Origin: Schleiferilactobacillus harbinensis DSM 16991
GTDB lineage: Bacteria > Bacillota > Bacilli > Lactobacillales > Lactobacillaceae
DNA: 34,062 bases
Assembly (NCBI RefSeq): GCF_000425885.1
Contig: NZ_AUEH01000037.1
Location: 1 to 34,062, forward strand
Direction: 5' to 3'
The notes beneath the pieces were generated by a model. That model was not told where the DNA came from. It did not search any database and worked only from the letters and a program-made list of their open reading frames with translations. Made by a program: the position numbers and the translations under genes. Position 1 is the first letter of the stretch. The number at the start of each line of letters is the position of its first letter. This document shows positions 15,648-22,327 of the stretch, piece by piece.

Positions 15648-16415
15648 TCACAGGGCCGTCCACCCGCCATCAGCGACCAGCACTGCCCCGTTAACAAACT
15701 TTGCTTCATCAGATACCAGGTACAACGCCGCGTTGGCCATGTCTTCCCCAGAACCTTGCGGTGACGAAAAGCCGCCAGAAGCCTGCAGCGCCTTTTGGCC
15801 AACTGGGTCTGGATCGGTGATCGTCGCCCCAATGTTGGTCACCACGGAACCGGGGGCCAGCACGTTGGCCCGGACTTTACCCTTCACGCCATAGGTCGCC
15901 GCAATGTTCTTCGTCAGCCCGATGATGGCGTGCTTGGAAGTAACATATGCGGCGCCGCCGCGGCCGCCGAACATTCCGCCAACGGAACTGATATTCAAGA
16001 TTGCCCCGCCCGTTTCTTGTTCTTCCATGATCGGCACCGCTTCGCGGCACGCCCAGAACGGTGCGTATAGATTGATTTTCAATACTTTGTCCCAAGATTC
16101 GTCAGTAGCGGTAACCACGGTCTTGAAGTTATCCACGATCCCGGCGTTGTTGACCAGAATGTCCAACCGGCCGAATTCGGTTACCGCGCGGTGAATGAGT
16201 GCTTTAATCGCTGCTTCATCGCTGACATCAGTGACATCCGCCACGGCGGTGCCGCCTGCCGCAGTAATTTCTTCGGCAGTGGCCTTGATTCCTTTTTCAT
16301 CCCGATCACTGGCGAGTACCTTCGCCCCTTCTTGGCCGAAGCGCAAAGCCATGGCCTTCCCCATACCGTTACCGGCGCCGGTAATAACGACAACTTTATC
16401 CGTTAGACGTGCCAT
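15648..16415 (-). CDS. SDR family NAD(P)-dependent oxidoreductase (copy A)
   Basis: A 255-residue classical short-chain dehydrogenase/reductase. The dinucleotide motif TGAGNGMG is at 12-19, NNAG at 89-92, and the catalytic tetrad is N115, S144, Y157 and K161. The acidic Asp after beta-2 (SDRD) favours NAD over NADP. The C terminus (NGAVLVADGGWTAL) is the usual substrate-loop ending. The start at 16415 has AAGGAGA 8 bp upstream. It is a near twin of the next gene (copy B; I count about 44 differences in 255 residues). The substrate is unknown; a sugar or polyol is plausible beside a sugar locus. The upstream region carries a TGTGA-N6-TCACA palindrome. Confidence 0.9.
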   Translation of the reverse strand: MARLTDKVVVITGAGNGMGKAMALRFGQEGAKVLASDRDEKGIKATAEEITAAGGTAVADVTDVSDEAAIKALIHRAVTEFGRLDILVNNAGIVDNFKTVVTATDESWDKVLKINLYAPFWACREAVPIMEEQETGGAILNISSVGGMFGGRGGAAYVTSKHAIIGLTKNIAATYGVKGKVRANVLAPGSVVTNIGATITDPDPVGQKALQASGGFSSPQGSGEDMANAALYLVSDEAKFVNGAVLVADGGWTAL

Positions 16416-16435
16416 TTTATCAATCTCCTTATCCA

Positions 16436-16469
16436 TGTGACTACAATCACAATCTACTCTTCTATTATA
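16436..16469 (-). promoter_or_regulatory. SDR copy A promoter with TGTGA-N6-TCACA palindrome
   Basis: TGTGACTACAATCACA (16436-16451) is a CRP/FNR-like inverted repeat placed between the minus-strand -10 TATAAT (16464-16469) and the start codon. That position suits a repressor. The same element precedes SDR copy B. Confidence 0.55.
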
Positions 16470-16518
16470 CCGATACCGGGCTTGCTTTGGCTAGTGCTGT
16501 TTGCGGAGCGCCTGACGC

Positions 16519-16552
16519 CAAAAAAACAGCACTCCGCGCAAGCGAAGTGCCG
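16519..16552 (-). terminator. Terminator of second SDR gene
   Basis: On the minus strand GGCACTTCGC pairs with GCGGAGTGCT (one wobble and one end mismatch), followed by seven T (16520-16526 are A on the plus strand). Confidence 0.7.
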
Positions 16553-16565
16553 CCTTTCTTCCATA

Positions 16566-17333
16566 TTAAAGTGCTGTCCAGCCGCCGTCGGCAACTAACA
16601 CCGCGCCATTAACAAACTTGGCCTCATCAGATACCAGGTACAAAGCCGCATTGGCCATGTCTTCGCTGGAGCCCACCGGTCCGTCGTAACCGCCGGCATC
16701 CCGCAGGGCTTGATCGCCCAACGGGTCAGGGTCGGTGATTGCGGCGCGAATGTTCGTGGTGATCGTCCCAGGGGCCAATGCATTAGCCCGGACTTTACCA
16801 TGCACGCCATACGTGGCGGCGATGTTCTTCGTCAAACCGATGACACCATGCTTGGAGGCCACATACGCCGCCCCGCCCAGGGCACCGAACAAACCGCCCA
16901 CCGAGCTGACATTCAGGATGACCCCGCCGCTTTCTTGCGCATTCATGATTGGCACGGCTTCCCGGCAAGCCCAGAACGGTGCGTACAAATTGATCTTCAA
17001 CACCCGGTCCCACGACTCATCCGTGGCCGTCACCACGGTCTTGAAATTATCGGGAATGCCGGCATCATTGACCAAAATGTCCAACCGGCCAAATTCCGCG
17101 ACCGCCCGATGAATCAGTGCCTTCACCGCCGCCTCGTCACTGACATCGGTGACATCCGCCACTGCAGTACCGCCAGCAGCCGTAATCTCTTTGACCGTCT
17201 CTTTGATCCAGGTCGCATCGCGATCACTGGCGAGCACTTTGGCGCCCTCTTGGGCAAAGCGCAGCGCCATGGCCTTCCCCATGCCGTTGCCCGCACCGGT
17301 GATGACCAATACTTTATTTGCTAAACGAGCCAT
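16566..17333 (-). CDS. SDR family NAD(P)-dependent oxidoreductase (copy B)
   Basis: A 255-residue SDR, the tandem paralogue of copy A (about 83% identical by my manual count, same length). It keeps TGAGNGMG, the catalytic Asn of KINLYAP, the Ser of NVSSVGG and YVASK. The usual NNAG motif is NDAG here; this Asn normally stabilises the central sheet, so stability or activity may differ. Differences cluster in the region after the nucleotide motif (ATWIKETVKE) and in the substrate loop (residues 200-225), which suggests changed specificity. The start at 17333 has AAAGGAG 9 bp upstream. The duplication includes the upstream palindrome. Confidence 0.9.
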   Translation of the reverse strand: MARLANKVLVITGAGNGMGKAMALRFAQEGAKVLASDRDATWIKETVKEITAAGGTAVADVTDVSDEAAVKALIHRAVAEFGRLDILVNDAGIPDNFKTVVTATDESWDRVLKINLYAPFWACREAVPIMNAQESGGVILNVSSVGGLFGALGGAAYVASKHGVIGLTKNIAATYGVHGKVRANALAPGTITTNIRAAITDPDPLGDQALRDAGGYDGPVGSSEDMANAALYLVSDEAKFVNGAVLVADGGWTAL

Positions 17334-17351
17334 TTTCACCGTCTCCTTTTA

Positions 17352-17367
17352 TGTGACTGCAATCACA
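17352..17367 (-). promoter_or_regulatory. SDR copy B upstream TGTGA-N6-TCACA palindrome
   Basis: TGTGACTGCAATCACA differs at one base from the copy upstream of the other SDR gene and sits at the same distance from the start codon. A shared regulator is likely; its identity is unknown. Confidence 0.55.
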
Positions 17368-17405
17368 ATAACCGACTATATTGTAGTCAGGGAGACAGCC
17401 GATGG

Positions 17406-18821
17406 CTAGCGAGACGCCTCAGCAATGTGCCCACGATAAAACAACAGTCCGCCTAGTAACAGTACCGCACTGCCAATCAGCCCCACGGCCCAGCCGTAGC
17501 TGAAGTGCATCGCCTGGATAAACCAGTGCGGCTGGGCATGGGGATAGGCCGTCACCCGCCGACCGGCTTGTTGGGACATATCCCAATACAATAGCGAGGT
17601 GGCCAGTGATAACCCCAGTGCCATGCCGATATTGCGGCCTAGCGCCGCCATCGCTCCGGCGATTCCTTGATATTCCTTACCGGCATTGCCCATGATCATT
17701 GGATTGTTCTGGAATGCGCCATTGGCCACCCCGAACATCGCCAGCCCAAAGATCAGCCAGCCCAGCGACCAAGCGGGCTGAACAAAAAGAAAGAGGAGCA
17801 GCGGCACGAAGAAAATGAACAGCGCGTAAAAGGACACTTTTTCCGCGCCAATATGATCACTAATGATGCCGCCGGTGGGCGCGCTGATCATATTCAGCAA
17901 CGGCACTGCCATCAGGATCAGGCCGGCGGTCGCCGAGGACAAAGCCAGTGTTTCTTGCAGGTAAAACGGCATGATCACATTGTTGAAATAACCCACCATG
18001 TAAACCAGCATCGCGGTGATGATGCCAATGGTGAACCCAGGTGAGCGGAAAATCCCCAGCGTGATCAGCGGCGCCGCCACCCGTTGTTCAATGAAAATGA
18101 ATCCAACCACCAGGACTGCAGCCAGAGCAAAAAGTGCAATTACGCCCAGATGGCTGAAGCCAACCCCTTGTCCCCAGTAAATGGCGATGAAGAAACTGAT
18201 GACCGCCAAGGCAAAGGTGCTATACCCCGGCCAGTCCACTTGGACATGGCGAAACACCACTGGCTCGTGGGGATAAATGCGATAACCGACAATGAACGCA
18301 ATGATCCCAATCGGCACATTGATAAAGAAAATCCAATGCCAGTTAGCAATGGCCAGAATCACCCCGCCGATTCCCGGTCCGGCGATATTGCCGATCTGCA
18401 CAAAGGTACTATTCAGCCCCAGGGCGCGACCGTGTTCACCCATGGGAAACGCTTGGGTGATGATGCCGAAATTCGAAGACATCACCATCGACGCGCCGAG
18501 GGCTTGAAACAACCGAGCACCCAGCAGCATCGGCAGGCTCACACTGAACCCGCAGGCCAGCGATCCCGCCACGAAGATCAGCGTACCTGTCTGGAAGACC
18601 AGGATCCGGCCAATCTGATCGGCCAGCCGGCCAAAGAAAATGAGCAACGCGCAAATCGCTACCAAATAAACAGAAACCACCCATTCCGCCTGATTCATCG
18701 GCACCCCTAACTCTCGGGAAATATGGGGAATCGCAATATTCACAACGCTGGCGTCCAGGGTCGACATAAACGACACCATAGAGGTGGCAAACAGCATGAT
18801 CCAGCGGGACCGTTGTTCCAC
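17406..18821 (-). CDS. MFS transporter, DHA2-type drug/H+ antiporter
   Basis: A 471-residue major facilitator of the 14-span DHA2 (EmrB/QacA) type, a probable proton-driven exporter. It has the N-terminal motif MSTLDASVVNIAIPHI, motif A (FGRLADQIGR) between helices 2 and 3, and motif C-like GNIAGPGIGGVI in helix 5. The sequence is continuous to the basic C terminus. I choose the GTG at 18821, 8 bp after AAGGAG; the GTG at 18830 touches the ribosome binding site. The start codon lies inside a perfect parS site (18814-18829), so ParB binding could affect its expression. The substrate is unknown. Confidence 0.88.
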   Translation of the reverse strand: MEQRSRWIMLFATSMVSFMSTLDASVVNIAIPHISRELGVPMNQAEWVVSVYLVAICALLIFFGRLADQIGRILVFQTGTLIFVAGSLACGFSVSLPMLLGARLFQALGASMVMSSNFGIITQAFPMGEHGRALGLNSTFVQIGNIAGPGIGGVILAIANWHWIFFINVPIGIIAFIVGYRIYPHEPVVFRHVQVDWPGYSTFALAVISFFIAIYWGQGVGFSHLGVIALFALAAVLVVGFIFIEQRVAAPLITLGIFRSPGFTIGIITAMLVYMVGYFNNVIMPFYLQETLALSSATAGLILMAVPLLNMISAPTGGIISDHIGAEKVSFYALFIFFVPLLLFLFVQPAWSLGWLIFGLAMFGVANGAFQNNPMIMGNAGKEYQGIAGAMAALGRNIGMALGLSLATSLLYWDMSQQAGRRVTAYPHAQPHWFIQAMHFSYGWAVGLIGSAVLLLGGLLFYRGHIAEASR

Positions 18822-18829
18822 GTGAAACA
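18814..18829. other. parS: parS centromere site
   Basis: TGTTCCACGTGAAACA matches the bacterial parS consensus TGTTNCACGTGAAACA at every position. ParB/Spo0J proteins bind such sites to segregate the chromosome origin region. The site overlaps the start codon of the MFS gene. A second site with one mismatch lies 1.97 kb away. Confidence 0.85.
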
Positions 18830-18860
18830 CTCCTTCATTTTCTTAATCATTCAGCCCACG

Positions 18861-18896
18861 GGCTATCATTATTCCCTCATCTGGGCTATGATAGCC
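18861..18896. promoter_or_regulatory. Inverted repeat upstream of pepO-like gene
   Basis: GGCTATCAT (18861-18869) and ATGATAGCC (18888-18896) are perfect inverted arms 18 bp apart in the divergent region between the MFS and pepO-like genes. The right arm overlaps a possible -10 (TATGAT). It may be an operator; no protein is assigned. Confidence 0.35.
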
Positions 18897-18942
18897 GTAC
18901 GGTACGTGTCTCCCATTGTACTGCAAAAGGAGGAATTATCTC

Positions 18943-20852
18943 ATGGCACAAAATGAAACACCGCGGGTACAGGATGATCTGTACGGGTATGTGAATGGTG
19001 CTTGGCAGCAGACCGCCGCGATCGACCCGGATCGGGTGTCGGCCGGCGTCTCCACCGACTTGGATAAAAAGGTTGAAAAAGAGCTGTTGGCCGACCTGAA
19101 AGCAGCGCTGGCGAAAGCCCCTGCCAAACCTAAGGACAACTTCGATAAGGCCGCTGTACTCTTCGGCAAAGCCCTCGACTTCGACCAACGGGATCGGGAA
19201 GGCCTCGGACCGATTCTGCCCCGACTGGCCAAAATCCAGGGATTGCCCGGTCTGGCCGCTTTCAATGCGGCCCTGCCCGAGCTGATTCAGGACGGATACG
19301 CACTGCCTTTCTATGTCTTCGTGGAAACGGACATGCACGATGCCACCAAGTATCAGGTGATGTTCACATCGCCGGACACGATTCTCCCGGATGTGACCAT
19401 GTATGATGACCCCACGCAGAAACAAGCCCTACTGCCGGTGTGGGAGAAAATGGCCCGCCTGCTGCTCGCTCAGTCCCCGCTGAATCCGGCTGATCAGGAA
19501 GCCTACGTCAAAGACGCCCTGGCCTTCGACGCCCGCATTGCAGCACATCATTTGAGCCATGAAGATGCGGCGGTCGATGACAACTTGGATAATCCAGCGG
19601 CTTGGGACACTACTTTGGGCAAACTGGCGGGTGTTGCTGTCGCCGCCGGCCTGAAGCCGCTGCTGCCCAGCACCCCGCGCACGGTGAAATCATTGACACA
19701 AAGTATTATCAGCACTTTTCGGATACCTTCAATGCCGATACTTTCACCGAATGGCAGCATTGGGCCTATGTGGATGAACTCGTCAGCCATGCCCGCTACC
19801 TGAGCCGCGACCTGCGCAAGATTGGCGAACTGTATAACCAAGCGATCACCGGTCAACAGGAGCTGACCCCGCCGGAGCGGTTCGCTTACAACACGGTGAA
19901 CCGGTTCTTCGCTGAACCGGTTGGCGTGTTCTATGGCAAGAAATATTTCGGACCCCAGGCCAAGGCCGACGTCACCCACATGGTCGAAGATTTAATTACC
20001 ACGTATAAACAGCAGATCCATGACAATACCTGGCTGTCCGATCAGACCAAGGCAATGGCCGTGAAGAAACTGGACACGATGGTCATTAAGATGGGCTATC
20101 CTGAAAAGGCCCGCCCCCTGTATGACCGCATGGCCATTGACCAAGACACCCCGCTGACCACGACGCTGGATACGATCGCCAAGGTGACGCTGCAATACAG
20201 CTTTGCCCGCCTGAACAATCCGGTGGACCGCAGCGAATGGGTCATGCCCGCGCAAATCGTCAACGCCGCGTACAACCCGACGGCCAACGACATCACCTTC
20301 CCCGCGGGCATTCTGCAGGCACCGTTCTACGACGTGCACGCCAGCCAAGCTGATAACCTCGGCGGCGCTGGCGCCACCATCGGCCATGAAATCAGCCACG
20401 CCTTTGATAATAACGGGGCCTTGTATGATGAACACGGGAACAAGAAGAACTGGTGGCAGCCCGCCGATTTCGCCCACTTCAAGAAATATACTCAGGAAAT
20501 GATTGCCCAGTTCGACGGCATTCCCTACGCCGGCGGCAAGATCAACGGCAAACTGGTGGTGAGCGAAAACATCGCCGACAACGCCGGCTTGAACGCGGCA
20601 CTGCAGATCCTGCACCGCGCCGATGCCCCCGCCAGCGACTTCCAGGAGTACTTCATCAACTACGCCCGCTCCTGGCGGACCAAGATTCGCCCAGAATTTG
20701 AACGGGTCATCTTGAAGACCGACGTGCACGCGCCCGCCTTGCTGCGGACGAATGTACCGGTCCCGAATTTCCCGGAATGGTACAGTGCGTTCCACGTGAA
20801 ACAAGGCGACACGATGTACCGTGAGCCGGCGAAACGGGTTGTGATTTGGTGA
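18943..20852 (+). pseudogene. pepO: M13 metallo-endopeptidase (PepO-like), frameshifted
   Basis: A PepO/neprilysin-type zinc endopeptidase of about 636 residues, normally cytoplasmic in lactobacilli, cutting peptides from casein and other sources. The start ATG at 18943 follows AAAAGGAGG. The frame holds to about 19687, in KPLLPSTPRTVK, then the rest continues in another frame from IIDTKYYQHFSDTF to the stop at 20852. One extra A in the AAA run at 19687-19689 would restore TVKIIDTKYY. The catalytic part is intact: HEISH (20385-20399), the SENIADNAGL third-ligand motif, NAAYNP substrate site and the conserved C-terminal Trp. Either a true pseudogene or a one-base assembly error; a strong terminator follows. 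Confidence 0.88.
20788..20803. other. parS: Second parS-like site inside the pepO-like gene
   Basis: CGTTCCACGTGAAACA differs from the parS consensus only at its first base. It has the same orientation as the site at 18814-18829 and encodes part of AFHVKQ near the C terminus of the peptidase. Confidence 0.7.
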
Positions 20853-20868
20853 GTTAAAGCAGCCTCAT

Positions 20869-20913
20869 AAAGTCCCACCAATGCCCACGTGGCCTATTTG
20901 GTGGGACTTTTTT
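20869..20913 (+). terminator. Terminator of the pepO-like gene
   Basis: AAAGTCCCACCAA (20869-20881) pairs with TTTGGTGGGACTTT (20897-20910), followed by a T run. Confidence 0.9.
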
Positions 20914-20938
20914 GTTAGTGCGTTACCCTGTCATCACG

Positions 20939-20947
20939 TGATATCCT
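20939..20947 (+). promoter_or_regulatory. Extended -10 of the small membrane-peptide gene
   Basis: TGATATCCT is an extended -10 element (TG-N-TATCCT) with no good -35. Transcription would start near 20954, giving a leader of about 40 bases that can fold over the ribosome binding site (CCGTCA 20965-20970 with TGACGG 20982-20987). Confidence 0.45.
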
Positions 20948-20995
20948 ATTACAGTTAACGGGCTCCGTCATACCGCCCCGTTGACGGTGGTCAAT

Positions 20996-21136
20996 GTGGA
21001 ATTTCTTCTGTCTGTAGCTACTTCGGTGGCTACCGGGGTGCTGACCACCGGTGTCATTGCTGGCATTAAATACGCTTATCACGTATACACGCATCCTCGT
21101 AAGCATGTCAAACGTCATCATCATCGACGTCCCTAA
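20996..21136 (+). CDS. Small membrane peptide, candidate type I toxin
   Basis: A 46-codon ORF, too short for usual gene calling. It starts at GTG 20996, five bases after a weak GGTGG. Residues 2-24 are one hydrophobic Ala/Gly/Thr/Val-rich membrane span (MEFLLSVATS at the N terminus). The tail from residue 33 is strongly basic with Lys, Arg and a cluster of His. This single span plus charged tail is the plan of Fst/Lpt and other type I toxins, but the sequence is not one I recognise and is longer than Fst. A terminator follows at 21158-21188, and a convergent antisense RNA shares two repeats with the start of this gene. A toxin role is inferred from this layout. Confidence 0.6.
   Translation: MEFLLSVATSVATGVLTTGVIAGIKYAYHVYTHPRKHVKRHHHRRP
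21001..21031. repeat. Direct repeats DRa and DRb, toxin-side copies
   Basis: ATTTCTTCTGTCT (21001-21013) recurs exactly at 21281-21293, and CGGTGGCT (21024-21031) recurs exactly at 21265-21272. The copies here lie at the start of the peptide ORF; the other copies are the template for the 5' part of the opposing RNA, which is therefore complementary to the start of the peptide mRNA. Confidence 0.75.
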
Positions 21137-21157
21137 CATGTAAGGTGGTCAACAAAG

Positions 21158-21188
21158 AAGCTCTGGGCTTGGTACCCCAGAGCTTTTT
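21158..21188 (+). terminator. Terminator of the small peptide mRNA
   Basis: AAGCTCTGGG (21158-21167) pairs with CCCAGAGCTT (21176-21185), with a T run to 21188. Confidence 0.85.
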
Positions 21189-21194
21189 GAATCC

Positions 21195-21293
21195 AAAAAA
21201 CGGCTACCCTTTACGGGATAGCCGCCGACCGAGTTACCGCGTACAGCGGGTGGTAAAACCGCTGCGGTGGCTCTTGTGTCATTTCTTCTGTCT
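21195..21293 (-). ncRNA. Predicted antisense RNA, candidate type I antitoxin
   Basis: A predicted small RNA of about 99 nt with no ORF. It would start near 21293 from a strong promoter. Its 5' end is the complement of DRa (21281-21293) and, eight bases later, of DRb (21265-21272), so it can pair with two segments at the start of the peptide mRNA. It then folds into a hairpin (CAGCGG with CCGCTG, 21244-21264) and ends in a terminator: a CGGCTA/TAGCCG stem at 21201-21224 and six T (21195-21200). The arrangement matches the RNA I/RNA II pair of the pAD1 par locus, except that the two transcripts here end at separate terminators. Confidence 0.6.
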
Positions 21294-21299
21294 ATCAAT

Positions 21300-21328
21300 A
21301 GTATAGCAGAATGCCAGATAAAGTCCAA
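21300..21328 (-). promoter_or_regulatory. Promoter of the antisense RNA
   Basis: Minus-strand -35 TTGGAC (21323-21328), exactly 17 bp, -10 TATACT (21300-21305), the latter preceded by TGC to form an extended -10. No ORF follows, so it most likely drives the small RNA. Confidence 0.7.
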
Positions 21329-21358
21329 CAAACTGAATCAAGCCGGACGTCGCTCAAA

Positions 21359-22165
21359 CTACCCCTGATGATTATGCAATTGTTCATCCGCCGGCTTGAG
21401 CTTCGGAATACCGCCCATCGCCTCCGGGTTCTCCTGATAGGTGAATTTCTCACCATCCTTGGCCACTTGGCCCTCAAACTGCCGAGAACCGTCGCCATCG
21501 GAGAAGTTCATCAAGACATGGGAGTATTCTTGATACTCAATATCCTTCATATCACCGGGCACCACTACGCCGTATTTATCTTCCAGCTCTTCCTGAGCCT
21601 TCATAAACTGCAGCTGATGCTGAGTCTCCCGAGCTAATAAGAACTTCAGCATATCCCGGACTCCCTCATCGCGGGTCATGTAATAAAGCCGGCTCACCTG
21701 CAGCCGGGCTTCGGATTCCCGGACAACGTTGAAGCGCATATCCGCCACCAAGTTGCCGCTGGAGGTGGTGTAGCCGGTCGTCCAGGCGGCACCATTGGGA
21801 TTGTTAAGACTGGCAGTTAAGCCATGCACAATCGCTTGTTCAGGATCCATTCCGCCCATGACTGCAGCCAATGCCGGATCGGACCGATAAGCTTCTTCTT
21901 CGGCATAAATTGGAGCCCCTTCCAGCAGTTGAGCCACCATCGTGGAAATCATTTCCACGTGGCCGATTTCTTCCGTACCGGTATCCAAAAGCAGATCCTT
22001 GTACTTCTCATCGCCTGATGACGACCAGCCCTGCGATAGATAAGAGAGCATGCCCGTCATCTCGCCCCATTGACCGCCAAGGGATTCCTGCAGCCGCCGA
22101 GCCATCAGTGGATCCGGCTTATCTGGGGTGGCGTTGTACTGTAACTTCCGAGTGTGCTTGAACAT
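21359..22165 (-). CDS. Manganese catalase
   Basis: A 268-residue non-haem dimanganese catalase that converts hydrogen peroxide to water and oxygen in the cytoplasm. All metal ligands of the L. plantarum enzyme are present: E35 (QWGEMTGML), E66 and H69 (TEEIGHVEM), E150 (VVRESEARL) and H183 (RETQHQLQF). The length and the C-terminal extension match the family. The ATG at 22165 has AAGAAGG upstream. It is a single gene with a promoter region containing the palindrome at 22197-22210. It gives a haem-independent peroxide defence, useful in lactic acid bacteria that cannot make haem. Confidence 0.95.
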   Translation of the reverse strand: MFKHTRKLQYNATPDKPDPLMARRLQESLGGQWGEMTGMLSYLSQGWSSSGDEKYKDLLLDTGTEEIGHVEMISTMVAQLLEGAPIYAEEEAYRSDPALAAVMGGMDPEQAIVHGLTASLNNPNGAAWTTGYTTSSGNLVADMRFNVVRESEARLQVSRLYYMTRDEGVRDMLKFLLARETQHQLQFMKAQEELEDKYGVVVPGDMKDIEYQEYSHVLMNFSDGDGSRQFEGQVAKDGEKFTYQENPEAMGGIPKLKPADEQLHNHQG

Positions 22166-22196
22166 AGAAACTGCCTTCTTTCCTGAAAATGTAATT

Positions 22197-22210
22197 AATT
22201 GTATACAATT
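22197..22210. promoter_or_regulatory. Palindrome in the catalase promoter region
   Basis: AATTGTATACAATT is a perfect 14-bp palindrome about 32 bp upstream of the catalase start and overlaps possible -10 elements (TATACA or TACAAT on the minus strand). It does not match the PerR box. It may be an operator or simply AT-rich promoter DNA. Confidence 0.35.
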
Positions 22211-22264
22211 TAAATTAGCACAACCGTTTTGCGAAGGTCAATACGGTTTGAAAATTTTCTTCAG

Positions 22265-22297
22265 GAAAAAAACAGCACTGGTTTTTAGCCAGTGCTG
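22265..22297 (-). terminator. Terminator of the GH2 operon
   Basis: CAGCACTGG (22273-22281) and CCAGTGCTG (22289-22297) form a perfect stem, followed on the minus strand by seven T (22265-22272 region). Confidence 0.9.
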
Positions 22298-22327
22298 CCC
22301 GATTGGTCCTCAAATCATTTTGACCCA

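Noticed and set aside
19992-20804. 270-codon minus-strand ORF inside the pepO-like gene
   Set aside because: It mirrors the coding strand of a well-supported peptidase and begins inside the parS-like site; the protein has no family features.
20931-20942. ATCACGTGAT as a third parS site
   Set aside because: It only shares the CACGTG core; the flanking bases do not match parS.
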